Assembly: GCA_030645365.1 (NCBI GenBank)
Contig: JAUSMB010000068.1
Location: 1 to 64,000 of the forward strand
Direction of reading: 5' to 3'
Length of the DNA stretch: 64,000 nt
DNA from: Rugosibacter sp.
Lineage (GTDB): Bacteria > Pseudomonadota > Gammaproteobacteria > Burkholderiales > Rhodocyclaceae
Part shown: piece by piece, positions 53,826 to 63,338 of the stretch
How the letters are laid out: every line of letters starts with the position of its first letter
How positions within the stretch are numbered: the first letter of the stretch is position 1
Position numbers and translations under genes: made by a program
Notes under the pieces: model-generated
The model's database searches: none
What the model was told of the DNA's origin: nothing
The model's input: only the letters and a program-made list of their open reading frames with translations

Positions 53826-53849
53826 GCCGTATCACCCGCGCCGACTTTT
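53826..53849 (+). repeat. Dispersed repeat, full-length intergenic copy
   Basis: GCCGTATCACC then CGCGCCGACTTTT; one base differs from the other intergenic copies (C for A just before the core). Core at 53838-53849, between guaB and rnfH. Confidence 0.85.
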
Positions 53850-53890
53850 CGCGCTTTTGCATTCGTGGCTAATGATCAGCATTAGATGAA

Positions 53891-54256
53891 CTACGCAACC
53901 GTGTCCTTCATCGGATTACCATTTCCGTCGCCCTTTTTCATTGCACGGTCTTCGGCGACGCGCTGCTTGCGGACTTCTTTCGGATCAGCCAGCAGGGGGC
54001 GATAAATTTCTATCCGGTCACGATCACGCAACAGCGTATCCAGTTTCACCAGCTTGGCAAAAATGCCCAATTTATTTTTTAGTATTAAATCAATCTCGGG
54101 ATATCGCGCAAGCAGCCCAGACTGCTCAATTGCCTGCTGCACGGTGCTGCCCGATGCGAGCTGAAGGCGGATGACCTCCTGTCGGTCAGGCAAAGCATAG
54201 ACAACTTCAATTTTCAGCTGATCGTTGGCCACCGTTTCAGTTATCGATTCATCCAT
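53891..54256 (-). CDS. rnfH: RnfH family protein (UPF0125)
   Basis: A 121-residue ubiquitin-like small protein: IEVVYALPDRQEVIRLQLASG, then RDRDRIEIYRPLLADPKEVRKQRV, matching UPF0125/RnfH. It overlaps ratA by eight bases, as in many proteobacteria. The rnf complex is not in the window. Function of the family is unclear. Confidence 0.92.
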   Translation of the reverse strand: MDESITETVANDQLKIEVVYALPDRQEVIRLQLASGSTVQQAIEQSGLLARYPEIDLILKNKLGIFAKLVKLDTLLRDRDRIEIYRPLLADPKEVRKQRVAEDRAMKKGDGNGNPMKDTVA

Positions 54257-54680
54257 AAATTTTCTGCGCTCGTTTGACGAATGATTCAACAAAAGTTTCG
54301 GTGATATGACTAAACACCGGGCCGAGAACTTTTTCCAGCAAGCGATTTGAAAACTCGTAGTGCAACTGAAATTCGATTTTGCAGGCAGTATCTCCTAACG
54401 GCAAAAAACGCCACTGACCATCCATATGTTTAAGCGGCCCATCGGTTAACGTAATGTGCATTAAATGCGGCGCTTCTTTCGAGTTATCCGTTGAAAAGTG
54501 CGACTTAATGCCGTGATAATTGATATGCAATGTAGCCGCCGTGCGCGTTGCCGTGCGCACCAGCACCTCCGTGCCACCGCACCAGGGCAAGAACTGGGGA
54601 TAATCTTCAACATGATCGACCAATTCAAACATTTGTGCAGGCGTACGTTCGATCAATACGGATTTTTCAACCAGAGCCAT
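54249..54680 (-). CDS. ratA: RatA/COQ10-like START-domain protein
   Basis: A 143-residue protein with a polyketide-cyclase/START fold: ALVEKSVLIERTPAQMFELVDHVEDYPQFLPWCGG at the start and FVKRAQKIYG at the end. E. coli RatA was described as a toxin blocking 70S formation, while mitochondrial COQ10 relatives bind ubiquinone; the chaperone-like quinone role is equally likely. Divergent from smpB. Confidence 0.92.
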   Translation of the reverse strand: MALVEKSVLIERTPAQMFELVDHVEDYPQFLPWCGGTEVLVRTATRTAATLHINYHGIKSHFSTDNSKEAPHLMHITLTDGPLKHMDGQWRFLPLGDTACKIEFQLHYEFSNRLLEKVLGPVFSHITETFVESFVKRAQKIYG

Positions 54681-54755
54681 CGTCGGGGGCAGCGATGTTG
54701 CTGCGGGGGTGAAGTAGAATTGATCTCATTTTAGCGCACTGTCCTGCCACCGCCC

Positions 54756-55205
54756 ATGAGCATCGCTGATAACAAGAAGGCATTCCACGATTACTTCATC
54801 GAAGAGCGCTTTGAGGCCGGTCTGGTACTCGAAGGCTGGGAGGTCAAGTCGATTCGTGCCGGCCGTGCGCAAATTAAAGAAGCCTATGTACTGATCAAAA
54901 GAGGTGAGCTTTTTTTGATCGGTGCGCACATCAGTCCGCTATTGTCAGCCTCAACCCATGTGCTGCCCGACCCGGTGCGCACGCGCAAATTGCTGCTCAA
55001 CCGCCGTGAGATTGATGAACTCGTCGGCAAAGTCGAGCGTGCAGGTTATGCCTTGATACCGCTGGATCTGCACTACAACAAAGGGCTCGTAAAACTTGCC
55101 ATTGGCTTAGCCAAAGGCAAAAAACAACACGACAAACGCGAGACTGAAAAAGAGCGCGATTGGGTACGTGAAAAAGCTCGCGTCATGCGCGACAAACGAG
55201 CTTAA
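54756..55205 (+). CDS. smpB: SsrA-binding protein SmpB
   Basis: A 149-residue tmRNA partner for rescue of stalled ribosomes. Motifs [31 protein letters not shown] and the basic C-terminal tail [17 protein letters not shown] are intact. The tmRNA gene itself is not seen here. Confidence 0.97.
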   Translation: MSIADNKKAFHDYFIEERFEAGLVLEGWEVKSIRAGRAQIKEAYVLIKRGELFLIGAHISPLLSASTHVLPDPVRTRKLLLNRREIDELVGKVERAGYALIPLDLHYNKGLVKLAIGLAKGKKQHDKRETEKERDWVREKARVMRDKRA

Positions 55206-55290
55206 AACAAGGCCAAATAAACAAGAGACAAGCGAAAAGTTGCGATTAAAAATTCCCAGGCAGGGATGCAACGAAAACCAGATCGCTTAC

Positions 55291-55641
55291 TTAGTCACGC
55301 CCACCACGACGTCTGCCATGCCTGCCCTCGGGGTAAATATCGCGCCCGGCATCGCGTACATCGCGCCGCAGCTGAAGCCTGTCTTCTTGCGACATGCGCT
55401 CCCTTCTTTCTCGGGGTTGATATTCAGCAGGCGCATCGTTCCGTTTTATCGAGCGCTCATCTTCCGCGCGTGCCCGCGCTTCCAGCCCCATGGCACGATC
55501 TTCACCGCGCCAACCAGCAAGCTCGAGAAACCTGGAGGGTTGCGCAGTGGCAGTCAGGCTCACCAAGCATATCGACCCCGCCATGAGGCACAGCCGCATC
55601 CGATAAAATTTTCGCCGAATTGATTTCAATGTTGCTTTCAT
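55291..55641 (-). CDS. Exported basic hypothetical protein
   Basis: A 116-residue protein with a basic signal peptide (RLCLMAGSICLVSLTATA) and a charged mature part, ending MSQEDRLQLRRDVRDAGRDIYP and a GRHGRRRGGRD tail. The ATG at 55641 has an excellent GGGAGGGG site. No known domain. It is divergent from the OmpR/EnvZ-type pair 126 bases away; the EDR-LRRD-RDAG motif recalls small periplasmic proteins of betaproteobacteria, so it may be an envelope stress output of that system. Confidence 0.6.
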   Translation of the reverse strand: MKATLKSIRRKFYRMRLCLMAGSICLVSLTATAQPSRFLELAGWRGEDRAMGLEARARAEDERSIKRNDAPAEYQPRERRERMSQEDRLQLRRDVRDAGRDIYPEGRHGRRRGGRD

Positions 55642-55766
55642 TAACCCCTCCCAGCGCATCAATTGGTTGAAATTCTAGCCCCGACATCGATGCATGAGTG
55701 TGACGCTTTGTAATTTTTTGTAAGCCTGGTGAGCAAACCCATGAGAATCCGGCTACGATTTGCCCT

Positions 55767-56525
55767 ATGAATGAAGAACATGCCCCCAACAACAAAATCC
55801 TGGTAGTTGATGACGACTTGCGTCTGCGTCAGTTGCTGGACCGCTATCTCTCTGACCAGGGCTTCTCTGTCAAAGTGGTGCCTGATAGTGCAGGCATGAA
55901 CCGCGCTATGGAGCGCGAACGATTTGATCTCATCGTCCTTGATTTGATGCTGCCAGGCGAAGATGGCCTAGCGATTTGCCGCCGTCTGCGAGCTGAAAAG
56001 AATGAGGTGGCGATTATCATGCTTACCGCAAAAGGCGATGAAGTCGAGCGTATTGTCGGCTTGGAAATGGGTGCCGACGATTATCTACCCAAGCCTTTTA
56101 ATCCACGTGAGCTAGTGGCGCGAATTCATGCGGTGCTGCGTCGTCGCAGTGCCATGACCACGCCAGGAGCGCCTGCCACGACTGAAACCACGGTTCAATT
56201 TGGCAAGGTGCAAGTTAATTTAGCCACGCGCGAATTACATCGCAACATCGAAGACAACAAGGACATCGAGATCACTTTGCTGACAACTGGCGAGTTCGCC
56301 TTACTGCGCGTTTTACTCGAGCATCCTCGTCAACCCATGAGTCGCGACAAACTCATGGAATTAGCCAGGGGCCGCGAGTACGAAGTATTCGATCGCGCTA
56401 TTGATGTGCAAATTTCACGTCTGCGCAAACTCGTCGAAGAAGACCCTGCCAAACCACGCTATATCCAAACGGTGTGGGGCTTAGGCTATGTTTTTATTCC
56501 CGATGGGACCAAGCAAAGTCAATGA
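55767..56525 (+). CDS. ompR: OmpR family response regulator
   Basis: A 252-residue regulator. Receiver domain with acidic VVDDD and phosphorylation site Asp59 (LIVLDLMLPGEDG), lysine in YLPKPF; C-terminal winged-helix (about 150-245, IDVQISRLRKLVEEDP and IQTVWGLGYVF). Best match is OmpR. The kinase gene begins 31 bases after its stop. Confidence 0.95.
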   Translation: MNEEHAPNNKILVVDDDLRLRQLLDRYLSDQGFSVKVVPDSAGMNRAMERERFDLIVLDLMLPGEDGLAICRRLRAEKNEVAIIMLTAKGDEVERIVGLEMGADDYLPKPFNPRELVARIHAVLRRRSAMTTPGAPATTETTVQFGKVQVNLATRELHRNIEDNKDIEITLLTTGEFALLRVLLEHPRQPMSRDKLMELARGREYEVFDRAIDVQISRLRKLVEEDPAKPRYIQTVWGLGYVFIPDGTKQSQ

Positions 56526-56556
56526 CAGCAACCCCCGAGCAGGGAAAATAGCAGCC

Positions 56557-57900
56557 ATGTTTAATCGACTAAAAAAGCTATGGCCGCGCTCTTTGCTCTG
56601 GCGCACGTTTTTGCTCGTTGCACTGTTGATGCTGCTCTCCGTTGCTGCATGGTTTGCCATTTTTCATAGTTACGAACGCGAACCGCGTGCCCAACAACTC
56701 GCGCAAACGCTGGTCAGCGTAGCCAATCTCACACGCGCTGCCTTAATTTCAGCCCGTGTTGACGCGCGTCCAGAACTCATCCGCGATCTATCTGACCACG
56801 AAGGCATCCATCTCTACCCCGCAGAAGTGGATGACCAGATAAAGCCTCTGCCAGATAATGCATTTTTACAACGCGTAGAAACGCTAGTGAAATCATCCCT
56901 TGGCCCCAACACCCGCTTAGCGCGGGAACGTGAAGGCGAAGAAGCGCTTTTCATCAGCTTCCGCATTGACGATACCGCCGATGGCGAATACTGGCTGGCC
57001 TTGCCCAGTGATCGGCTGGCGCGGGTTTTACCCTTGAGCTGGATAGGCTGGAGCGCCGCTGCCTTGTTACTCTCGCTCTTGGGCGCATGGCTGATTGTTT
57101 TTCGCATTACGCGGCCACTCAAACTGCTGGAGCATGCAGCAAAAAAAGTCGGCGCTGGCCAGACGCCGCCGCACTTGCCTGAACATGGGCCGACGGAAGT
57201 GGCCACCGTCAGCCACGCCTTCAACCAAATGAGCGCGGATCTGATCCAGCTTGATCAAGACCGCGCATTGATTCTGGCTGGCATTTCGCACGATTTGCGC
57301 ACCCCGCTCACGCGTTTACGCATGGGCATCGAAATGACAACCGATGGTGCCATGCGCGAGGGCATGGTTGCCGATGTCGAGGAGATGGATAAAACCATCG
57401 GCCAGTTTCTCGATTTCGCACGAGTCGACAGTGGCGAAACCCTGTCAGAAATCAACCTGGGCGCGCTGCTGACCGAACTAGCCACACAATACCAGCGGCG
57501 CGGGTTTACTGTCATTGCCATCCCACCAACATTGAACAGTGAAAAATTCAAAACTTTTACTCTAGGACAACCGCAAGCCTTGCGCCGCGCGGTGGGCAAT
57601 CTGATCGATAACGCACTGCGCTACGCTGGTCAAGAACAACCTATTGAACTCACCCTCACGCGCGCAGAACGGATGCTGATTATCGACGTGAGTGATCGCG
57701 GCCCGGGTATACCTGAAGACGCCGTCGAGCGGATGAAACGTCCGTTTACACGATTGGATTCTGCACGCAGCAATGCCACTGGCGCTGGCCTGGGCTTGGC
57801 TATTGTTGACCGCATTATTCGCACGCACAACGGCCGCCTGGATCTACTCCCCCGCTCCCCAAATGGACTCATTGCCCGCATCACACTGCCTGGTTCGTGA
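56557..57900 (+). CDS. envZ: EnvZ-type sensor histidine kinase
   Basis: A 447-residue kinase: transmembrane helix (about 17-35), periplasmic domain (about 36-160), second helix (about 162-182), HAMP, H-box with His245 in AGISHDLRTPLTRLRMG, N-box NLIDNALRYA, and G-boxes DRGPGIPEDA and GAGLGLAIV. I use the ATG at 56557, since the longer frame overlaps ompR. The HAMP connector contains KVGAGQT, coded by a dispersed repeat at 57144-57155. Confidence 0.92.
   Translation: MFNRLKKLWPRSLLWRTFLLVALLMLLSVAAWFAIFHSYEREPRAQQLAQTLVSVANLTRAALISARVDARPELIRDLSDHEGIHLYPAEVDDQIKPLPDNAFLQRVETLVKSSLGPNTRLAREREGEEALFISFRIDDTADGEYWLALPSDRLARVLPLSWIGWSAAALLLSLLGAWLIVFRITRPLKLLEHAAKKVGAGQTPPHLPEHGPTEVATVSHAFNQMSADLIQLDQDRALILAGISHDLRTPLTRLRMGIEMTTDGAMREGMVADVEEMDKTIGQFLDFARVDSGETLSEINLGALLTELATQYQRRGFTVIAIPPTLNSEKFKTFTLGQPQALRRAVGNLIDNALRYAGQEQPIELTLTRAERMLIIDVSDRGPGIPEDAVERMKRPFTRLDSARSNATGAGLGLAIVDRIIRTHNGRLDLLPRSPNGLIARITLPGS
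57144..57155 (-). repeat. Dispersed repeat core inside the sensor kinase
   Basis: Exact core in a longer A-run, antisense to the gene, read as KVGAG in the HAMP connector. Confidence 0.75.
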
Positions 57901-57902
57901 AC

Positions 57903-58331
57903 ATGTCCACAAACAAGAATGCCTCCCCCATCGATGCTACCCCGTATGTTTTGCTTGGTGGCGAAACAGCCGTACGTCATCTGGTGAAACGCTTTTATGA
58001 GTTGATGAACACCCAGCCAGAAGCACAAGGCATACGCCGACTTCATCCGCAAGACCTTGCCGGCTCAGAAGAAAAACTGTTCATGTATCTTTCCGGCTGG
58101 TTAGGCGGGCCACAACTGTTCATTGAAAAACATGGCGCCCCGATGCTACGCCGACGTCATCTGCCATTTGCGATCAGCACCAATGAAGCGGACCAGTGGA
58201 TGAACTGCATGCGCCAAGCGCTGACTGAAACATCGACTAATGCTGCCTTGTGTGCGCAACTTGATGTCGCGTTGACAGCGCTTGCCTTGCATATGCGTAA
58301 CCGGCAAGATCCAGACACGTCTGGAATATAA
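57903..58331 (+). CDS. Group II truncated haemoglobin
   Basis: A 142-residue protein with the 2-on-2 globin pattern: PYVLLGGETAVRHLVKRFYELM, a YLSGWLGGP segment, a proximal histidine in RRRHLPFAI, and the group II tryptophan in DQWMNCMRQAL. These bind O2 and NO. The ATG is two bases after the kinase stop, so it is translated in the same operon as the two-component pair. Confidence 0.9.
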   Translation: MSTNKNASPIDATPYVLLGGETAVRHLVKRFYELMNTQPEAQGIRRLHPQDLAGSEEKLFMYLSGWLGGPQLFIEKHGAPMLRRRHLPFAISTNEADQWMNCMRQALTETSTNAALCAQLDVALTALALHMRNRQDPDTSGI

Positions 58332-58344
58332 ATCCGCAACCAGC

Positions 58345-59019
58345 TTAATTGTCGGGTGACAACGAAAACACCTCCCGCGTTTCATAGCGCGGATGCATAC
58401 CCTGCGGAATCGATTCGAGCAACACAAACTCGCGTGCAGCCCAGCTGAGCGGTGAGCCGAGACGCGGCAGTGATGAGCACCGCACCCCGCGCGCAAGCGT
58501 CACATGGGGCAAAAAATGTGGGGACGCCAACGTCATAGGCAAGCCCGCTGCGAGTAAAGCACGCTTGAGCTGTGCCGCTAATATCCAAGGCAGCGCACCC
58601 GAATGCAACGCAGACCTCATTGCCAATGAATCCGAAGAAAGTTCCTCAAGGGACGCACCGCTCTGGCTCTGCTGACACGGCGGCAAACGGCAGCCCGCCC
58701 AAAGCACACCGCCTTGTGGCCAAAAACCAAGACGATTGAGGCGCACATGCAAATCTGGTTCGCCTTCACTTTCATCTACTGCAGCAACCGATGCAATAAA
58801 TGCATCACTCACCGTGTGCGCGCACGCAATCAGGGTATCCATCTGTACCGAGGTAACGCTACCCATGAAAGCCAACGTCAAATGCAGGTTGTGTACCGGC
58901 ATAAGACGTCCGCCGCCGCGAGCCGCCACATGGTGGCCTAAAGCAAGTAAATGCGAAGCAATTTCGTCATCAGGCAACAGCGCAAAAAACACGCGATGTT
59001 TATTTACCTCAGCATTCAT
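58345..59019 (-). CDS. thpR: RNA 2',3'-cyclic phosphodiesterase
   Basis: A 224-residue 2H phosphoesterase with two HxTx motifs: HLTL at 46-49 and HVTL at 172-175. Such enzymes (formerly LigT) open 2',3'-cyclic RNA ends. The chain is longer than the typical 180 residues because of a central insertion (about 80-140). Overlaps ispF by four bases. Confidence 0.92.
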   Translation of the reverse strand: MNAEVNKHRVFFALLPDDEIASHLLALGHHVAARGGGRLMPVHNLHLTLAFMGSVTSVQMDTLIACAHTVSDAFIASVAAVDESEGEPDLHVRLNRLGFWPQGGVLWAGCRLPPCQQSQSGASLEELSSDSLAMRSALHSGALPWILAAQLKRALLAAGLPMTLASPHFLPHVTLARGVRCSSLPRLGSPLSWAAREFVLLESIPQGMHPRYETREVFSLSPDN

Positions 59020-59504
59020 GCTGTGCTTACCAGAAAAACTACCGCCTCGGCAGCGATGCCCTCGCCGCGGCCTGTAAAGCCCAGATACTCGGTAGTTTTG
59101 CCTTTGATATTGACTGCGGTGACGGCAACGCCCAGATCAGCGGCAATGTTTGCACACATCATCGCCACATAAGATGACACGCGTGGCGCCTGCGCAATGA
59201 TCGTAGCATCGACATTACCCACCTGCCAGCCTGCATTTTTTACTGCTATTAGGGCAAGTCGCAACAAATGACGACTATCAGCCCCCGACCATTGCATGTC
59301 GGTATCCGGAAATAGTCGTCCGATATCACCCAGACCCGCAGCACCGAGTAGCGCATCGGTTATCGCATGAAGTAACACATCGGCATCCGAATGCCCCAGC
59401 AATCCCTTCGGATAAGGTATTTCCACGCCACCCAGAATCAGCTTGCGGTCGGCCACCAGCGCATGTACATCAAAGCCTTGACCAATGCGAAAAGCAGGCG
59501 TCAT
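59016..59504 (-). CDS. ispF: 2-C-methyl-D-erythritol 2,4-cyclodiphosphate synthase
   Basis: A 162-residue MEP-pathway enzyme. Zinc ligands in GFDVHAL and [19 protein letters not shown]. It follows ispD by 15 bases, as usual. Confidence 0.97.
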   Translation of the reverse strand: MTPAFRIGQGFDVHALVADRKLILGGVEIPYPKGLLGHSDADVLLHAITDALLGAAGLGDIGRLFPDTDMQWSGADSRHLLRLALIAVKNAGWQVGNVDATIIAQAPRVSSYVAMMCANIAADLGVAVTAVNIKGKTTEYLGFTGRGEGIAAEAVVFLVSTA

Positions 59505-59519
59505 CCCATCTCCTTATTT

Positions 59520-60251
59520 TTAAAAATCATTCAAAATGATTTCCGCTAGTTGCAGGTCGGCGGGATAAGTCACTTTGATGTTGTGCGTTAATGAGACCAC
59601 CAGGCGCGGCGCCAAACCCAGTGCCTCGACTGCACTGGCTTCGTCGGTTATAACAGGCGCATCGCCTGCCATGTTGTCTATTGTTCCCAGCGCGCGCAAT
59701 AACAAGCCATGCCGAAACATCTGTGGTGTTTGCGCTTGCCACAAATTCTCACGCGGCACTGTACCCACGCTTCGGGCAATCGCATCGCCTGACTCAAAAG
59801 AAAAATCGGCCTGCTTTAAGGTATCTGCCACCGGTACAGCGAGCAAACCACCGACGGCATCGTCACCCACTTCAGCGATCAATTTTTCAACCAAGACGTC
59901 ACTTAAGCAAGGCCGCGCAGCATCATGCACGAGCACCCAATCTTCGGCAATATCACCCAGCATCACAGCCATCATTCTTAGCCCGTTCAACACACTGTGC
60001 GCACGCGTAGCCCCGCCACAGCGAAGCACCTGTAATTTTGATCCTAAACTTGCCATCGCCTGATCAGGCCACTCTTCTTTATCGTCTGTGGCCAGCACCA
60101 CGAATACCCGATCAATGGCCGGGTTTTTGCACAAGGCGCGTAATGCATGCCAAATCATCGTCTGGCCAGCCAAGGGAAGATACTGTTTAGGCGTTGTTTG
60201 TGCCACCCGCTGGCCTATGCCAGCTGCAGGAATCAATGCGTAATATGCCAT
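59520..60251 (-). CDS. ispD: 2-C-methyl-D-erythritol 4-phosphate cytidylyltransferase
   Basis: A 243-residue cytidylyltransferase. N-terminal PAAGIGQRV nucleotide loop, VLVHDAARPCL and WQAQTPQMFR are the family signatures. First gene of ispD-ispF-thpR. Confidence 0.96.
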   Translation of the reverse strand: MAYYALIPAAGIGQRVAQTTPKQYLPLAGQTMIWHALRALCKNPAIDRVFVVLATDDKEEWPDQAMASLGSKLQVLRCGGATRAHSVLNGLRMMAVMLGDIAEDWVLVHDAARPCLSDVLVEKLIAEVGDDAVGGLLAVPVADTLKQADFSFESGDAIARSVGTVPRENLWQAQTPQMFRHGLLLRALGTIDNMAGDAPVITDEASAVEALGLAPRLVVSLTHNIKVTYPADLQLAEIILNDF

Positions 60252-60293
60252 GGCGCGATTCTATCCAATCGCGGTCGAACGCAGGCTGTGTGT

Positions 60294-61076
60294 TTAGCTT
60301 ATCGCGCGATAAAACATTAAACCAGCCACGCCAATGACCAGCACCGCAAACAATCGTTGTACGACAAGCTGGGGCAAATGACGAATCAATAGGCGGCCAA
60401 AAAACATGCCCATCGCTGTAGCAATGATAAACGGCAACGCCACAGCCATCGGAAAATGATTACCTTGCAAAACACTCACCATTATGCTGCCACTGCCTAC
60501 CAGCGCGATCACCAGCAGCGATGTCGCTACAATGCCATGCATGCTGATGTCAGTAAGCTTGCGCAACGCAGGCACCAGCACAAACCCGCCCCCTACGCCA
60601 AGCAACCCGGTCAAGAAACCCGTGAAAGCACCAATCACCGTCATGATGGCTACTGTTTTTGCCGTCCATTTCAAGCGTCCGGTGTCCGGATTGATATGGC
60701 AAGGTGCCGTATCTTCATGACGTTCAGCAGTATGTTTTAACAAACGAACAGCAACAATCAGCATCGTCAACCCGAACAATGCGGCAAGCCATTGTGCAGA
60801 AACTCTTTGCGCGACGGCCAAACCCAGCGGCGTTATGAGAACCCCGCTCAACGCCATTAAAAATGCGGCCCGATAGCGCACCAGCTTATTGTAAAAGCCT
60901 TCGCCCGCGCCCAGCATGGCGGCACCTGTCACGGCCAAAAGACCTATGGGTGCCGCTTGCGCCACAGTCCACCCTTGACTGAAGACCAATGCGGGCACTG
61001 CCAGAATCCCACCGCCTGCACCCGTTAACCCCAGCACAATGCCGACGCATAGACCCAAAGTCAGTACGGTCAGCAT
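60294..61076 (-). CDS. Sulfite exporter TauE/SafE family protein
   Basis: A 260-residue membrane protein with eight hydrophobic segments in two halves, each with a glycine-rich GxTGxGGGxLxxP motif (GLTGAGGGILAVPAL, GLLGVGGGFVLVPAL). Exports sulfur oxyanions or organosulfonates. Last gene of the bigR-like operon. Confidence 0.9.
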   Translation of the reverse strand: MLTVLTLGLCVGIVLGLTGAGGGILAVPALVFSQGWTVAQAAPIGLLAVTGAAMLGAGEGFYNKLVRYRAAFLMALSGVLITPLGLAVAQRVSAQWLAALFGLTMLIVAVRLLKHTAERHEDTAPCHINPDTGRLKWTAKTVAIMTVIGAFTGFLTGLLGVGGGFVLVPALRKLTDISMHGIVATSLLVIALVGSGSIMVSVLQGNHFPMAVALPFIIATAMGMFFGRLLIRHLPQLVVQRLFAVLVIGVAGLMFYRAIS

Positions 61077-61086
61077 GTAAAACTCG

Positions 61087-61545
61087 TTATTTCGCTGGTG
61101 AATTAGTCGTAGCAGCAGAAGCTACGGGTAATTTTCGATTCGACTCAACTAATTCAAATAACACCATGCCGCCCAGCATGGCCAAAGCAAATATCCCACC
61201 TTTGACTACCCCTGCACCAACCAAAACCAGTGCTGGTCCAGGGCAAATGCCAGCCAGCCCCCAGCCGATACCAAATAGCAAACTGCCAAGCACTAGCCGA
61301 CGATCAATATTGCGCGCACTTGGCATCTGCAGAGGCAAACCCAGCCATGATTGCGACTGCTTTCTGGCAAAGAAGAAACCGATGCTTGCCACCAAAATAC
61401 CGCCCAGCATCACTAAAGCCAGCGAGGGATCCCAGGCACCGGCGACATCAAGAAACCCATGCACTTTGGCCGGATTAGTCATACCCGAGATAATTAGGCC
61501 AAAGCCAAAAACAAGGCCAGCAATCAGCGAAAAAAAGATGTTCAT
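61087..61545 (-). CDS. YeeE/YedE (DUF6691) sulfur transport protein, second subunit
   Basis: A 152-residue protein with four hydrophobic segments, including [19 protein letters not shown] with a conserved cysteine in the pore-like region. In thiosulfate-channel relatives such cysteines pass sulfur groups. Two bases after its partner. Confidence 0.88.
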   Translation of the reverse strand: MNIFFSLIAGLVFGFGLIISGMTNPAKVHGFLDVAGAWDPSLALVMLGGILVASIGFFFARKQSQSWLGLPLQMPSARNIDRRLVLGSLLFGIGWGLAGICPGPALVLVGAGVVKGGIFALAMLGGMVLFELVESNRKLPVASAATTNSPAK

Positions 61546-61547
61546 GG

Positions 61548-61985
61548 TTAATTAACCCCCAGTAAATGACGCAGCACAAAAACAGTCGCCATTCCACTAC
61601 TGACAAACAGTAAAGTCGCCACAATAGAACGCGGGGATAAGCGTGAAATACCGCAAATACCGTGACCACTAGTGCACCCCGCACCGTAGCGCGTGCCAAT
61701 ACCAACCAGCAAACCGGCCACAATGAGCAGCGGATAGCCGCTATCCACCTGAATTTCAGGCAGTGTAGCGAAAGTGCCATACAGGACTGGTGCCAGCATG
61801 AGTCCAAAGACAAATGCAAAGCGCCATAATACGTCGCCCGCCGCAGGACGCAATATTCCGCCGATAATGCCGCTAATGCCAGCAATTCGGCCATTGATCA
61901 ACATGAACAGGGTCGCTGCTGTCCCAATCAGCAAACCGCCGATAAGTGCAGCGATGGGTGTGAAATGCATCGTATCTATGGTCAT
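61548..61985 (-). CDS. YeeE/YedE sulfur transport protein, first subunit
   Basis: A 145-residue protein with four hydrophobic segments and [16 protein letters not shown], the cysteine-bearing signature of the family. Its ATG overlaps the regulator stop by four bases (ATGA). The pair corresponds to the two half-proteins (PmpA/PmpB-type) next to BigR in other bacteria. Confidence 0.88.
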   Translation of the reverse strand: MTIDTMHFTPIAALIGGLLIGTAATLFMLINGRIAGISGIIGGILRPAAGDVLWRFAFVFGLMLAPVLYGTFATLPEIQVDSGYPLLIVAGLLVGIGTRYGAGCTSGHGICGISRLSPRSIVATLLFVSSGMATVFVLRHLLGVN

Positions 61986-62341
61986 ATAGTGCTCCCTTTG
62001 CCTGATTTTCTCGTTGGTTTAGGACAATAAAGTTGATATAACGTGGTCAAAATCATCAATACTTTTTGATCTGATACTCTGTAAAAAATTCGTTTGCCAT
62101 CCCGCCGCGTATCGACCAAACCTTCTGCCCGAAGCACAGTCAACTGTTGAGAAAGCGTCGGTTGCCTAATATCCAGAAGCTCTTCGAGTTCGCCCACCGA
62201 ATACTCGCCCTGACTCATCTGACACAGTAATAACAAACGGTCTTCGTTAGATAAAACACGCAGGACAGCCGCTGTTTCACCTGCCGCAGCGCGCATTGCA
62301 GAAATAGACAACATCACATCAGAGGTTTCAATTGCAGACAT
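61982..62341 (-). CDS. bigR: ArsR family regulator, BigR/SqrR-like
   Basis: A 119-residue winged-helix repressor: LRVLSNEDRLLLLCQMSQGE, then the recognition region RQPTLSQQLTVLRAEGLVDTRRDGKRIFYRV. It has exactly two cysteines, Cys40 and Cys106, matching the pair that forms a (poly)sulfide-bridged or disulfide switch in BigR and SqrR. This and the neighbours support a sulfide/persulfide sensor. ATG at 62341 is preferred; a GTG at 62344 is possible. Confidence 0.9.
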   Translation of the reverse strand: MSAIETSDVMLSISAMRAAAGETAAVLRVLSNEDRLLLLCQMSQGEYSVGELEELLDIRQPTLSQQLTVLRAEGLVDTRRDGKRIFYRVSDQKVLMILTTLYQLYCPKPTRKSGKGSTI

Positions 62342-62351
62342 CACTAGCCTA

Positions 62352-62367
62352 TTAATTTATATATTAA
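62352..62367. promoter_or_regulatory. Candidate BigR operator 1
   Basis: TTAAT and ATTAA flank TTATAT, giving an inverted repeat in the AT-rich region between the two divergent genes (perfect arms at 62352-62356 and 62363-62367). Confidence 0.45.
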
Positions 62368-62378
62368 CATTATATATA

Positions 62379-62398
62379 TTGATATAGTATTATATCAA
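62379..62398. promoter_or_regulatory. Candidate BigR operator 2
   Basis: TTGATATA at 62379-62386 and TATATCAA at 62391-62398 form a perfect 8-4-8 palindrome, fitting a dimeric winged-helix repressor, between the divergent regulator and hydrolase genes. Confidence 0.6.
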
Positions 62399-62440
62399 CA
62401 AAATTTCTTGTCACGCACAACAACGAAAGACTTCTATTCT

Positions 62441-63301
62441 ATGGAACCGAAAATTCAATCATTTTATGACCCCACCACTGGCACGATAACCTATGCGGTA
62501 TTTGATGAACCTGGAGGGCACGCCGCTATTATTGACCCAGTCCTCGACTACGATCCCAAGTCAGGCCGTACCAAAACACACTTGGCCGATCAAGTTATTG
62601 ACTTTGTACATCAGCAGCAATTGAGTATTACCTGGATTCTTGAAACCCATGCGCATGCCGACCATCTATCTGCTGCACGGTATCTGCAAACCAAACTTGG
62701 CGGGCGCATCGGTATTGGTGAGCACATTACCCAAGTACAAAGTGTCTTCAAGAAAATGTTCCATCTAGAAGCCGACTTTGCCGTGAATGGATCGCAGTTT
62801 GATCACCTTTTTGCCGATAACGAAACTTTCCAGGTTGGTCACCTGACGAGCCGCGCACTCTTCGTTCCAGGGCACACGCCGGCAGATATGGCGTATCAAT
62901 TTAATGATGCAGTGTTTGTGGGTGATACGCTCTTCATGCCCGATGTTGGTTCTGCCCGCTGTGATTTTCCGGGGGGAAATGCGCACACACTCTATCAATC
63001 CGTACAGCGACTCTTTGCGCTGCCACCCGCTACACGACTTTTCATGTGCCACGACTATCCGCCCAACAGTCGCCATGCTGCATGGGAAACTACGGTTGCC
63101 GAGCAACGAAAAAATAACATTCACTTGCGCGATGCAATTAGCGAGGCAGAATTTATTCGCATTCGCCAAGCCCGCGACGCCACACTCGAAATGCCGGTAT
63201 TAATTCTGCCTTCTGTGCAGGTCAACATCCGTGCGGGTGATATGCCACCCCCGGAAGACAATGGCGTGAGTTACCTAAAAATTCCCTTGAACTTGCTCTA
63301 A
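62441..63301 (+). CDS. blh: MBL fold hydrolase, persulfide dioxygenase-like (Blh)
   Basis: A 286-residue metallo-beta-lactamase-fold protein of the ETHE1/Blh type. Metal-binding THAHADH (His70, His72, Asp74, His75), VPGHTPADM and FVGDTLFMPD are visible. Blh from bigR operons oxidises glutathione persulfide to sulfite. It reads away from bigR. The ATG at 62441 is used; upstream TTG at 62408 is less likely. Confidence 0.9.
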   Translation: MEPKIQSFYDPTTGTITYAVFDEPGGHAAIIDPVLDYDPKSGRTKTHLADQVIDFVHQQQLSITWILETHAHADHLSAARYLQTKLGGRIGIGEHITQVQSVFKKMFHLEADFAVNGSQFDHLFADNETFQVGHLTSRALFVPGHTPADMAYQFNDAVFVGDTLFMPDVGSARCDFPGGNAHTLYQSVQRLFALPPATRLFMCHDYPPNSRHAAWETTVAEQRKNNIHLRDAISEAEFIRIRQARDATLEMPVLILPSVQVNIRAGDMPPPEDNGVSYLKIPLNLL

Positions 63302-63338
63302 GCCAAGAGCGTTGCTACGCATGCACACCAGCCCTATC

